From Methylobacterium sp. E-045 (GTDB lineage: Bacteria > Pseudomonadota > Alphaproteobacteria > Rhizobiales > Beijerinckiaceae): a DNA stretch of 33,737 bases. Shown in pieces: positions 15,697 through 23,816 of this stretch (within the stretch, counting starts at the first letter, position 1; every line of letters begins with the position of its first letter). The translations under genes and the position numbers were made by a program. The notes under the pieces are model-generated. The model saw only the letters and a list, made by a program, of their open reading frames with translations, was not told the origin of the DNA and made no database searches. The stretch is from contig NZ_JAKSYE010000111.1 in assembly GCF_022829685.1 (NCBI RefSeq), positions 1 to 33,737 on the forward strand, written 5' to 3'.

Positions 15697-16010
15697 GGGG
15701 CCTCGGGGTCGATCCACCGGAGCGGCCGCCTCACGTTCCTTCGTCCCCTCGCGACATCATCGGCTCCGATCGACAGGCAATCCCGCCTCGTGCTCATGGA
15801 GGTCGATGCCCCGGTTCCGGCTGCGGGACGGTCATGGACGCGCGCACCCTTCGCGCGCAGGCCGGGTCTCACCGGGACAGGAGGCGGGCTGAGACGAGGG
15901 TGACCGCACCGTGCACCGCGCCGAGCGGCCTGACCGTTCCCTCATGAGCCCGCAAAGCACCCACGCAACGGCCCGACCTCCGCGATCCGCTCCACCGATA
16001 AGGACCGAGC
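15697..16010. other. Intergenic region, promoter side of the SMP-30 gene
   Basis: High-GC sequence with no gene that I can support on either strand. It ends with AAGGA placed 6 bp before the next start codon. Confidence 0.4.
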
Positions 16011-16889
16011 ATGGACCCCATCACGATCCTCGACCCGCACCGCTGCCATCTCGGCGAGGGCCCCTGCTACGATCCGCGTACCGGCACGGCATGGTGGGTC
16101 GACATCCTGGAGCGGCACCTGTTCGAGATGCCGCTTCAGGACGGCACGTCCCGCCGGCACAGCCTTCCCTTTATGGCGAGCGCCGTCGCGGCGGTGGACG
16201 AGACCCGTCACCTCCTCGCCGCCGAGGATGGGCTTTACCTGCGCAGGCTGGGGGATGGAGAGCTCACGCTGTTCTGTCCGCTGGAGCCGGAGGATGCAGG
16301 CACCCGCTCCAACGACGGCCGCGTGCATCCCAGCGGCGCCCTCTGGATCAGCACCATGAGCCGCGCGGCCGAGCCGGGCCGCGGCGCGATCTACCACGTC
16401 GCCGGCACACGGGTGACGCGGCTCTATGGATCCCTCACCATCCCGAACGCCATCTGCTTCTCGCCCGATGGGGCGACCGGCTACTTCGCCGACACCGATG
16501 CGGGTCTGCTCAAGCGCGTCAGCCTCGATCCCCGTACCGGCCTGCCGACAGGCGACCCGGCGACGCTCTACGATCATCGCGGCGGGGAGGGCGGTCTCGA
16601 CGGCGCGGCGGTCGATGCAGAGGGCCGGATCTGGTGCACCCGCTGGGGGGCGTCCTGCATCGATGCCTACAGCCCGGAGGGCGAGCGTGTGCGCACGGTT
16701 CCCCTGCCCGTGACCCGCCCCTCGTGCCCGACCTTCGCGGGACCCGATCTCGATCGCCTGCTCATCACCAGCGCCTATGAGGGCATGAGCCGGGACGAGC
16801 GCGACGCCGATCCCGAGCACGGGCGCACCCTCCTGGTCGCGGCCGGAATGCGCGGCCTGCTCGAGCCCGCCTTCCGGCTCGCGCCGTAA
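16011..16889 (+). CDS. SMP-30/gluconolactonase-family lactonase
   Basis: 292 aa, the usual size for a six-bladed propeller of the SMP-30/gluconolactonase/LRE family. The four metal ligands can be assigned: Glu16 (HLGEGPCYD), Asn101 (SNDGRVHPSG), Asn146 (IPNAICFSPDG) and Asp197 (GGLDGAAVD). These enzymes open sugar lactones such as gluconolactone or arabinolactone with a divalent metal. There is no signal peptide, so it is cytoplasmic. It lies 104 bp ahead of the GH15 gene on the same strand, suggesting a shared sugar-handling role. Confidence 0.9.
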   Translation: MDPITILDPHRCHLGEGPCYDPRTGTAWWVDILERHLFEMPLQDGTSRRHSLPFMASAVAAVDETRHLLAAEDGLYLRRLGDGELTLFCPLEPEDAGTRSNDGRVHPSGALWISTMSRAAEPGRGAIYHVAGTRVTRLYGSLTIPNAICFSPDGATGYFADTDAGLLKRVSLDPRTGLPTGDPATLYDHRGGEGGLDGAAVDAEGRIWCTRWGASCIDAYSPEGERVRTVPLPVTRPSCPTFAGPDLDRLLITSAYEGMSRDERDADPEHGRTLLVAAGMRGLLEPAFRLAP

Positions 16890-16993
16890 GACCGTCTGTC
16901 CGGGGCTCTCGACGCCCATGACCCCGCTCCCCGCCGTGAGACGCGGGCACACCGGCGCCATGCATCGGCGCGCCACAGGAGACCATTGCCTTC

Positions 16994-18853
16994 ATGACGA
17001 CGCCCGACGCGCGCGATTACCAACGGATCGAGGACTATGCCCTCCTGGGCAATTGCCATGGCTCTGCCCTGGTGGCGCGGGACGGTTCCATCGACTGGGC
17101 CTGCCTGGAGCGCTTCGATGCCGAGCCGGTCTTCTCCCGGCTCCTCGACCGGACCCGCGGCGGCTTCTTCGTCGTGCAGCCCGACGAGCCCTTCGAGACC
17201 CGGCGGATGTATCTCGCCTGCACGAACATTCTGGAGACGACCTTCACGACGGCGTCAGGCGTCTTGACGCTTCACGACTTCATGGTCGCGCCGGAACCGG
17301 GGGAGGCACATCCGAGCCTGATCCGCCTCGTCGCCGGAATCTCCGGTGCCGTGCCGGTTCGGGCCGACTACCGGCCCCTGGCGGGCTTCGCCGAAACCTT
17401 CGCCGACCTCGCCATCGCGGACGGCCTCATCACGGGCGAGGGCCTGCCCAGCCTCGTGTCGGAAACGGGCTTTGCCGCCGAGGACGGGCGGGCCGTCGCG
17501 CGCTTCACCGTGAAAGGCGGCGAGGCACGTCGCTTCGCCCTCTACGCGCGCGGCACAAAGCGGAGCGCTTGGCGCGACGGTGTGGGAGCGGGCGGAGTTC
17601 CGGCGGCGCGCGACCTGATGGAGCGGGCCCGCCGGGCCTGGGCCGGCTGGGCGGCGGGCGCCCTCTATGACGGCCCCTTCGCCGACGAGCTCACCCGCAG
17701 CGCCCTGACCCTGAAGGCGCTCACCTACGCACCGAGCGGCGCCATCGTGGCGGCTGCCACCACCTCCCTGCCCGAGGACATCGGCGGCGTCCGCAACTGG
17801 GATTACCGCTTCTGCTGGATCCGGGATGCCTGCCTCTCCTTCTACGTCCTGAAGAAGTTCGGCATGGTGGCGGAGGCCGAGGCGTTCTTCGGTTTCGTCA
17901 GCACCCTGTCCGAGCGTGAGGGCGGCGGTCTCCGGCCGCTCTATGCGGTTGCCGGCGAGGCGGACCTGACGGAGCGCGAGATCGGGCATTTCGAGGGCTG
18001 GCGCGGCAGCCGCCCGGTCAACCACGGCAACCTGGCGTCCGAGCAGCACCAGAGCGACGCCTACGGCCAGGTGCTCGACCTGCTCTACCTCTACGAGCGT
18101 CTCGGCGGCACCATCTCGGACGCGGCGCGGGACCAGGCGATCCGCCTCGCGGACTTCTCCGCCGCCCACTGGCACGAGAAGGATGCCGGGCTCTGGGAGC
18201 CGCGCAAGCCCGAGGAGCACTACCTTCATGCCGCCATCATGAACTGGGTGGCGCTGGACCGGGCCATCCGCCTCTTCGGCGAGCGGCCGGACTGGTGCAC
18301 CGAGCGGGACCGGATCGTCGAGCGCGTCAACGGCGAGGGCATCCACCCGCACGGCTACTATCCGCAGTTCATCGGCAGCGACGACGTGGACGCCGCCGTG
18401 CTGATCGCCCCCATGGTGGGCTTTCCCGTGGACGAGACGGCCTTCGCCCGCACCGTCGATACCGTCATCGACCGACTCGGCCACGGTCCGCTCGTCTATC
18501 GCTATCGCAACGACGACGGCTTGCCGGGGCACGAAGGCACGTTCCTGATCTGCGCCTTCTGGCTCGTGGACGCCCTGGCCTGGCTCGGCCGGGAGGAGGA
18601 CGCACAGACGCGTTTCGCGGCCCTGCGGGCTTTGCAGAACGATGTCGGCCTCTATGCCGAAGAGGTGGCAGAGGACCAGAGCTTCCTCGGCAACTTCCCC
18701 CAGGCCTTCAGCCACCTGGCCTTCATCCACTCCGCCCTGGTGCTCGACCTCTACGCCCATGGCGGCCGGGCCGCGGTGCACGGCACCTATGCCGACCGTT
18801 CGCTCCGCGAGACCGAGGCGCGCGCCGCCCCGGTGATCCGACGTGCGAGCTGA
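16994..18853 (+). CDS. Glycoside hydrolase family 15 (glucoamylase/trehalase-like)
   Basis: 619 aa without a signal peptide. The N-terminal beta-sandwich begins with the classic IEDYALLGNCHGSALVARDG and SIDWACLERFD. The (alpha/alpha)6 barrel follows (SLPEDIGGVRNWDYRFCWIRD). The catalytic acid is probably Glu402 in GLWEPR, and the base is likely the Glu near 556 in LYAEEV, ahead of the GNFPQAFSHLAFIHSAL signature. Bacterial proteins of this layout hydrolyse alpha-1,4 glucans or, in actinobacteria, trehalose; which applies here is open. The start at ATG 16994 matches family starts. It probably shares transcripts with the upstream lactonase gene. Confidence 0.9.
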   Translation: MTTPDARDYQRIEDYALLGNCHGSALVARDGSIDWACLERFDAEPVFSRLLDRTRGGFFVVQPDEPFETRRMYLACTNILETTFTTASGVLTLHDFMVAPEPGEAHPSLIRLVAGISGAVPVRADYRPLAGFAETFADLAIADGLITGEGLPSLVSETGFAAEDGRAVARFTVKGGEARRFALYARGTKRSAWRDGVGAGGVPAARDLMERARRAWAGWAAGALYDGPFADELTRSALTLKALTYAPSGAIVAAATTSLPEDIGGVRNWDYRFCWIRDACLSFYVLKKFGMVAEAEAFFGFVSTLSEREGGGLRPLYAVAGEADLTEREIGHFEGWRGSRPVNHGNLASEQHQSDAYGQVLDLLYLYERLGGTISDAARDQAIRLADFSAAHWHEKDAGLWEPRKPEEHYLHAAIMNWVALDRAIRLFGERPDWCTERDRIVERVNGEGIHPHGYYPQFIGSDDVDAAVLIAPMVGFPVDETAFARTVDTVIDRLGHGPLVYRYRNDDGLPGHEGTFLICAFWLVDALAWLGREEDAQTRFAALRALQNDVGLYAEEVAEDQSFLGNFPQAFSHLAFIHSALVLDLYAHGGRAAVHGTYADRSLRETEARAAPVIRRAS

Positions 18854-18970
18854 CGTCCGTCAATCGCGCATGCTGATGGGTGTTCATCCGGGCTCTCCGG
18901 GATCGCTGAAGCCTCGCAACTCCAGCGTCCTCGGTTCAGACCGGATGGACAACCTCCTGAAAGCTCACGA

Positions 18971-19075
18971 CTAGAGCTGCGCCCGACCACGTTGGGTCGG
19001 GCGCAGCTCTCGATCTTTGTTGTGTCGCCCTCTTTTTCGCCGAACCGACATCCACTTCGGCGGAGAGCGCTCTAA
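18971..19075 (+). repeat. Double-hairpin repeat, diverged copy 3
   Basis: Same plan as copies 1 and 2 but with different stem sequences. Stem 1 is AGAGCTGCGCCCGACC with its exact 16-bp complement. The linker has TTGTTGTGTCGC. Hairpin 2 is CGCCGAA, loop CCGACATCCAC, TTCGGCG. The ends are CTAGAGC and GCTCTA. Stems changed on both arms while the loop stayed almost constant. It abuts the 118-bp element copy B directly. Confidence 0.75.
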
Positions 19076-19192
19076 TACCAAGTCTCACTCACTCTGACCC
19101 ATAGGTCAGGGTCAGTGAGGTCCGGCGGACGACCGCCGCCGCGCAGTCGCGCGGGCAGACCTCGATGAGTCAGACTCATCGAGGTCTGGTAT
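19075..19192 (-). repeat. 118-bp three-hairpin MITE-like element, copy B (inverted)
   Basis: The reverse complement is identical to copy A (14235-14352) except for about four bases. Hairpin 1 is perfect here (AGACCTCGATGAGTC / GACTCATCGAGGTCT), while two changes weaken the TATG-loop hairpin. The two inverted copies enclose 4.7 kb including the lactonase and GH15 genes, so recombination between them could invert that block. Confidence 0.85.
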
Positions 19193-19212
19193 AAGCCGGC
19201 CGAGAAGCCGTC

Positions 19213-19437
19213 TTAACGGGTCGTGGCGTCCGCGTCGGCAACGAGGCGCCGGGTCGCGGGGGCACGCGGGGTCAGGGACGGCGTGGTCGTCAGCTCGGAA
19301 GCCGGACGAACCGATGCCGTGACGCGAGCCTGTTCACGGTAGAGCGTCGGCGTGATGTTGATGCGATCCTCAGCCATGGCCGTACCTGTCAGGGTGGCGG
19401 CGGCAAGAGCGGCAAGAACGATTTTACGAACGGTCAT
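19213..19437 (-). CDS. Small secreted protein of unknown function
   Basis: 74 aa. A clean Sec signal peptide (MTVRKIVLAALAAATLTGTA, cleavage expected after A-M-A) is followed by a ~52-residue mature part rich in Thr, Arg and Ala with no known domain. The start at ATG 19437 has GAGGG about 9 bp upstream; a longer frame to 19512 lacks a signal peptide at its start. The mature chain contains ITPTLYREQARVTASVRP. It is probably periplasmic. Confidence 0.65.
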   Translation of the reverse strand: MTVRKIVLAALAAATLTGTAMAEDRINITPTLYREQARVTASVRPASELTTTPSLTPRAPATRRLVADADATTR

Positions 19438-19542
19438 GATACTGATCCCTCTGGTGTTTCGGGGCCTGCGCCCCGGTTCATGAGAGGGATATGCGCTGCG
19501 GTGCACCATCATTCAAACAGATCAAATCGATAGTCGATATTG

Positions 19543-19671
19543 ATGAAACCGATTCCTTGTCCCGCCCTCGTCTTTGTCCTGTCACTGGTTCCTGCGTTCG
19601 CGGCCGAGGCTATCACCGGCCGGGCCTCGGGGGTCGACGGCGACAGCCGCGATCCCGAACGCTCACGATAG
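19543..19671 (+). pseudogene. Thermonuclease-family (SNase-like) leader remnant
   Basis: A 42-aa frame: signal peptide MKPIPCPALVFVLSLVPAFA, then A-E-A-I-T-G-R-A-S-G-V-D-G-D-S. This matches the start of secreted thermonuclease homologues, in which a signal peptide is followed by I-x-G-x-A-x-V-x-D-G-D-T. Homology ends right after the DGD motif and the frame stops shortly after, overlapping the 3' end of the convergent FAD monooxygenase by 9 bp. It is best read as the surviving 5' end of a deleted gene. Confidence 0.6.
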
Positions 19672-20793
19672 CTTTGGAGCAAACATCGCGGCTACGCTGT
19701 GAGGCGCCTCCGCGCCAAAGAACCGGGCAAGGTTCCGCCCAGAAACGTCGGCGATTTTCGCGCTTCGGGGGAACAGGGCTCGCTCGTATCGGGTGAGGGC
19801 GGCGTTCAAGTTGTCGGGCGAGGCGATGATCGCTCGTGCGAGCTCGGCACCGTCGTAGAGCGCAAGGTTCGCTCCCTCCCCCGCGAACGGCGACATCAGG
19901 TGCGCCGCGTCGCCGAGGAGGGTCAGACCGGGCACACGGTCCCACCGGTCGCCGACGGGCAGCGCGTAGATCGGACGAAGGACGGGATCCGTGTCGCTGG
20001 TCGTGATGAGGGCGGTCAGGTGTGGTGCCCATCCCGCAAACTCGGCCGCGATACGGGCCAGGGCCGTGCCCACATCGCCGAAGTCGATGGCGTCAAACCA
20101 GGGCTCCGGCCTATTCAGAGCCGTGTATGTGTGGAGCCGCCCATCCGCATAGCGGTGTGCGAGGATACCCATACCCGGCGCGACAGCCATGAGCGTACCC
20201 TTGCCAATGGCGTCCGCGCTGGCCTTGAGGCGTGCGTCACCGTCGTGAATGATCGTCTCGACGAACGAGGTGCCCGTGTAGGCGGGCGCTGTCCCAGAGA
20301 GTAGGGGGCGGACCCGCGACCACGCCCCGTCCGCGCCCACGAGCACATCCGTCGTGACCGCCCCACCGTTCGCGAAGCTAACAGCGTGCCGCCCGTCCCC
20401 ACATGCGGCGACCGCCACCGCCTTGTGGTCCCATCGGATCGTCCCTGGGGGAAGCGAGGCGATCAGCATCCGTCGCAGGTCGCCGCGATCGACCTCGGGT
20501 CGATGCCCCACGGGCGTACCGGGGCGGTCGAACAGGACCGTGCCGTGCCGATCGACCACGCGCTTCGCGTCTTCGCCGGGGCGGACGAGATGGAGGAAAT
20601 CGTCATGGAGGCCGGCGTGTCTCAGGGCGATCTGGCCGGTGTGTTCGTGGATGTCGAGCAGGCCGCCCTGTGTCCTTACGTCGGCCGACGGTTCGCCCTC
20701 GTAGATCGTTGCTGCAATCCCGTGGACGTGGAGGACGCGGGCCAGCGCCAGGCCGCCGGGACCTGCGCCGAGGATCGTGATCGACTGTCTCAT
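19663..20793 (-). CDS. FAD-dependent monooxygenase, TetX-like
   Basis: 376 aa of the class A flavoprotein monooxygenases. The dinucleotide loop GAGPGG is at residues 9-14 (ITILGAGPGGLALARVL). A central DVLVGADGAWSRVR carries the conserved D-G. GDAAHLMSPFAGEGANLAL, at about 290-310, is the second FAD-binding motif. The whole pattern is closest to TetX-type hydroxylases, which use NADPH and O2 to hydroxylate polycyclic substrates including tetracyclines; actual activity on tetracycline cannot be told from sequence. ATG 20793 is chosen because AGGAG lies 8 bp upstream and the FAD motif must be near the N-terminus. Its promoter side lies about 240 bp from the transposon's left end. Confidence 0.88.
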   Translation of the reverse strand: MRQSITILGAGPGGLALARVLHVHGIAATIYEGEPSADVRTQGGLLDIHEHTGQIALRHAGLHDDFLHLVRPGEDAKRVVDRHGTVLFDRPGTPVGHRPEVDRGDLRRMLIASLPPGTIRWDHKAVAVAACGDGRHAVSFANGGAVTTDVLVGADGAWSRVRPLLSGTAPAYTGTSFVETIIHDGDARLKASADAIGKGTLMAVAPGMGILAHRYADGRLHTYTALNRPEPWFDAIDFGDVGTALARIAAEFAGWAPHLTALITTSDTDPVLRPIYALPVGDRWDRVPGLTLLGDAAHLMSPFAGEGANLALYDGAELARAIIASPDNLNAALTRYERALFPRSAKIADVSGRNLARFFGAEAPHSVAAMFAPKLS

Positions 20794-21025
20794 GGATGCG
20801 CTCCTGAGACCGCAGGCGCGCAGCACGCGTCGGTGCTGATCACTGCGGCTGCCCGTGCGTCGGGCATTTGCTTCGGAGACGCTGGCCGACCCACGCGAGG
20901 GGCGGGGGTGACGTGTATTCGACAGCCGAGGATGGGCGGTCGTTTTTCGCGGCACCTCCGAGATTAACTTCAACCGCCTAGGCGAGCAATCTCCCGCCCC
21001 CACGGCGAGACCTGCCAAGCGCTGC

Positions 21026-21033
21026 CCATCGTG
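21026..21033. repeat. 8-bp target site duplication, left
   Basis: CCATCGTG immediately before the GGTAGTG end of the transposon. The same 8 bp follow the right end at 24309-24316. Confidence 0.85.
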
Positions 21034-21057
21034 GGTAGTGTCTCAGTTTGAAAATTG
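21034..21057 (+). repeat. Left terminal inverted repeat of the transposon
   Basis: Starts GGTAGTGTCTCAG. It is perfect over 20 bp with the right end, then one mismatch and three more matches. Confidence 0.88.
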
Positions 21058-21147
21058 ATCCCGAACGGTTGAGCCACGCGTTCCCGTTCCGGTCCCTCGC
21101 GCGAGACCTCCCGCTGGCGTATGCTTGGCGCCAAGCAGGAGGCGCTA

Positions 21148-21333
21148 ATGATCATTCACGATGATGCCGACATGGCAACGGTCGTCCGTCAGACGGTACA
21201 GGCCCTAAAGGAGAGCGCAGCGCACGTGGGCAAGGCCGATCGGCGCATTTCGACGGAACATGTCGAAGAAATCCAAGAAGCTATCGCGCAGCTTCAGAAT
21301 GCGCTTCGCTTTAAGAGCGGAACCGCAGCCTAA
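21148..21333 (+). CDS. Small helical protein, first ORF of the transposon
   Basis: 61 aa from ATG 21148, chosen over ATG 21121 because AGGAGG lies about 6 bp upstream. The sequence is acidic and helical (IIHDDADMATVVRQTVQALK, then VEEIQEAIAQLQNAL), with no known domain. Its stop overlaps the start of the next ORF as TAATG, so the two are co-translated. Possible roles are a partner or regulator of the second ORF; there is no direct evidence. Confidence 0.6.
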   Translation: MIIHDDADMATVVRQTVQALKESAAHVGKADRRISTEHVEEIQEAIAQLQNALRFKSGTAA

Positions 21334-21599
21334 TGCCCACCGGACCTAAAGGCCAGAAGCGCCCCGCCGACGCTATCGGCAACGCCGTAAAGGTGATGCG
21401 CATCGCCACCGAGGAGGAGCCGGAGGATTACGGCTCCGTTCCCAAGAAGAACGAAGCCGCTGCTGAGATGGGCCGGAGGGGTGGTCATGCCCGAGCAATC
21501 AATATGACGCCTGAGCGGCGCGCCGAAATAGCGGAGAAGGCCGCTAAAGCTCGTTGGAAAACAGCGTCCCCTGCTCGGGGGCCGAAAGCGCGGATTTAG
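21333..21599 (+). CDS. Small basic protein with a GRRGGHARA motif
   Basis: 88 aa. The N-terminal KGQKRPADAIGNAVKVMRIA and the C-terminal AAAEMGRRGGHARAINMTPE followed by RRAEIAEKAAKARWK are characteristic of a widespread family of small proteins in alphaproteobacteria, often annotated as hypothetical or RNA-binding. The basic helices suggest nucleic-acid binding (inference). It is coupled to the upstream ORF through TAATG. Its last 56 bp overlap the 3' end of the convergent ATPase gene. Confidence 0.65.
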   Translation: MPTGPKGQKRPADAIGNAVKVMRIATEEEPEDYGSVPKKNEAAAEMGRRGGHARAINMTPERRAEIAEKAAKARWKTASPARGPKARI

Positions 21600-22806
21600 C
21601 CTTCTCATCTAAAAATCCATCTTGCATTCCCTTCATAATCACAAATGGCTGCATAGCCGGGCTCGCAAAGCGATATCTGAATATTCTCTCTGATCCAATT
21701 TGCTGTAAGACATTGCCACGCTTTGCGCTCGCAAGTTCTTTAAGGTTTGGATTAAACCCATCAATACCAATTGGTTTTTTTAAGATATTAGCTAATGGAG
21801 CTTGCACTTGCTTCGGAGTAAAATATCCGCTTTCGTCCGTGTCGGCCAATGCACAAGCTGTTAGGATTTGTCTAAATCGTGCCCGTTCCTGATTGCTTCG
21901 TATCGCTTGCTCATAGTCCATTTTGAGCGTGTTTTGCGATCCTCCAAGTATTGTTTCAATGGCGTGATCGACGTTATATTCTGTTACGCTCATCTTTCTT
22001 GTATCAATAGCAGATAAAACAGCGCCTTTACCAAGGCTGTGAGCAAAAGCAGGAAGGCCCTTCGAAAGGTTTATTATCTTCCACTTTGCATCGCCGTTAA
22101 TCTTCATGCCTAGCCCTATCATACGGCTTTCGATCAGTAATTGCATCTCATGGCTGTTCATTCGAGGCATCAAAACCTCTTCTGAACACCTACCTATCGA
22201 CGCATGGCCGTCGATTAAGTTCTCGACCGTATCACTGATACCTACAATTATGATTGTAACATTTACTGATGCGTCTGAAACAGCTTTAATCGTCTCCGCC
22301 ATTTGTCTTGACGAGTCTTTATCTTTGATGAGATTATACTCATCAATAACAATAATTGGAATCAAATCCTCACCAAAGAACGCCAACTCTCGAACAACGT
22401 CTGATGGGGTGACGCCATCCTTGTATAGGTCAGATATTGGATACCGTTTTTCACCCTCCCCCAAGTCCGCAAGAAAATGCAACTCCTTGAAAATCGACAT
22501 CCATATTGTAGAATAATTATCTGACGAAACCGCCGACTTCCTAACATACTTGATCCGTTCAGCATTCGTCGGAACAATATGTTGTATGATTTGAGCGAGA
22601 GACGTCTTCCCAACTCCAGGCTCGCCATAGACTATAGCATGCCGCCCCCGTTCCGCGACGGTGTCTAAGAGGCTATTAATTTGTGACGATCTACCGGCGA
22701 ACAATTGAGCAACGCTGATGGGCGTTGAAGGTGTGAATATCCGATTGGCTTCAAAACGGAGCGCCCGCCAGTCCTCGTCAGTCTTCGGTTTGGATGCTGG
22801 CGCCAT
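21544..22806 (-). CDS. AAA+ ATPase with probable C-terminal winged helix (transposon passenger)
   Basis: 420 aa from ATG 22806, which has GGGGG upstream; the frame is open to 22851. Walker A is GEPGVGKTS (61-69), Walker B IIVIDEYN (151-158), a sensor-1-like strand IIIVGISDT (185-193), then Arg206 in IGRCSEE as a candidate arginine finger. GLPAFAHSLGKGA (250-262) sits where Orc1/Cdc6- and TniB-like ATPases carry sensor 2. Residues ~305-395 (FRQILTACALADTDESGYFT, FRYRFASPAMQPFV) look like a winged helix, as in Orc1/Cdc6- or STAND-type proteins. It is AT-rich compared with the transposase. It may be a transposition targeting ATPase (TniB/IstB-like role) or the sensor of a defence module with the SLATT-like gene. 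It is divergent from the transposase, with 107 bp between starts. Confidence 0.8.
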   Translation of the reverse strand: MAPASKPKTDEDWRALRFEANRIFTPSTPISVAQLFAGRSSQINSLLDTVAERGRHAIVYGEPGVGKTSLAQIIQHIVPTNAERIKYVRKSAVSSDNYSTIWMSIFKELHFLADLGEGEKRYPISDLYKDGVTPSDVVRELAFFGEDLIPIIVIDEYNLIKDKDSSRQMAETIKAVSDASVNVTIIIVGISDTVENLIDGHASIGRCSEEVLMPRMNSHEMQLLIESRMIGLGMKINGDAKWKIINLSKGLPAFAHSLGKGAVLSAIDTRKMSVTEYNVDHAIETILGGSQNTLKMDYEQAIRSNQERARFRQILTACALADTDESGYFTPKQVQAPLANILKKPIGIDGFNPNLKELASAKRGNVLQQIGSERIFRYRFASPAMQPFVIMKGMQDGFLDEKAKSALSAPEQGTLFSNEL

Positions 22807-22912
22807 CACTATCCCCCTTAGTGCGATCACTGATGGGCTCACTGATATCACTAACAGCCCAATTGAGCTACTGCTGGCTTATTCTAAGCATAAAAGTTCA
22901 GTATGAAAGTGC

Positions 22913-23785
22913 ATGAACAAGCTGCCTCTCGCAAAGCGCGTCCAAATCCTGAGCATGCTCTGCGAGGGCTCCTCCATGCGGTCGATCAGCCGTGTGGTGG
23001 ACGTGTCGATCAACACTGTGTCGAAGCTGCTTGAAGATGCCGGCAAGGCGTGTGCCGCCTACCATGATCAGAACGTGCGCGGCGTCGCTGCCGAGCGCGT
23101 TCAGTGCGATGAGATTTGGTCCTACTGCTACGCGAAGGCGAAGAACGTCGCCGCCGCTAAGGCCGCTCCTGAGGGCGCTGGCGACGTGTGGACGTGGACG
23201 GCTCTCGACGCTGATTCCAAGTTGATCGTGTCCTACCTCGTCGGTGGCCGCGATACCGAGTATGCCGACGCCTTCATGGGCGATCTGGCGGGCCGCCTGA
23301 CGAAGCGCGTCCAGCTCACCACGGACGGGCACAAAGCCTACCTCGAAGCCGTCGAGGGAGCGTTCGGTGCGGACGTGGACTACGCCATGCTGGTGAAACT
23401 CTATGGCCCTGCTCCCGGCGGCACCACAGGCCGCTACAGCCCCGCCGAATGTACCGGTATCAAGAAGACCACCGCGACCGGGTCGCCCGACGAGGCGCAC
23501 GTCTCCACGTCCTACGTCGAGCGCCAGAACCTCACGATGCGGATGCAGATGAAGCGGTTCACCCGCCTCTCGAACGGCTTCTCGAAAAAGTTCGAGAACC
23601 ACGCTCATATGGTCGCGCTCTACACGGTCTGGTACAACTTCGTGAAAATGCACAAGAAGCATCGGATGAGCCCGGCAATGGCCGCTGGCGTGTCGGATCG
23701 GCTTTGGAGCATTGAAGACGTGGCGGCTCTGGTAGAGGCGGCTGCGCCTGTACTAGGCAAGCGCGGGCCGTACAAAATCAAATAG
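22913..23785 (+). CDS. IS1-family-like DDE transposase
   Basis: 290 aa in a single frame. Residues ~8-45 form a helix-turn-helix (MRSISRVVDVSINTVSKLLE). The catalytic triad is Asp66 (QCDEIWSY), Asp138 (TTDGHKAY) and Glu203 (SYVERQN). This matches proteins annotated as IS1-family transposases in alphaproteobacteria, longer than the 232-aa InsAB' of E. coli IS1 and without need for frameshifting. It probably cuts at the GGTAGTG ends, and the 8-bp duplication fits the family. It is intact, high in GC, and separates the two AT-rich passengers; the SLATT-like gene starts 32 bp after its stop. Confidence 0.9.
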   Translation: MNKLPLAKRVQILSMLCEGSSMRSISRVVDVSINTVSKLLEDAGKACAAYHDQNVRGVAAERVQCDEIWSYCYAKAKNVAAAKAAPEGAGDVWTWTALDADSKLIVSYLVGGRDTEYADAFMGDLAGRLTKRVQLTTDGHKAYLEAVEGAFGADVDYAMLVKLYGPAPGGTTGRYSPAECTGIKKTTATGSPDEAHVSTSYVERQNLTMRMQMKRFTRLSNGFSKKFENHAHMVALYTVWYNFVKMHKKHRMSPAMAAGVSDRLWSIEDVAALVEAAAPVLGKRGPYKIK

Positions 23786-23816
23786 ACTTTAAACATATTA
23801 ATATATTGAGGAAATT

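Noticed and set aside
17255..18781. 508-codon minus-strand frame over the GH15 gene
   Set aside because: It is a shadow of GC-rich coding sequence with no family motifs, while the plus strand shows GH15 signatures throughout.
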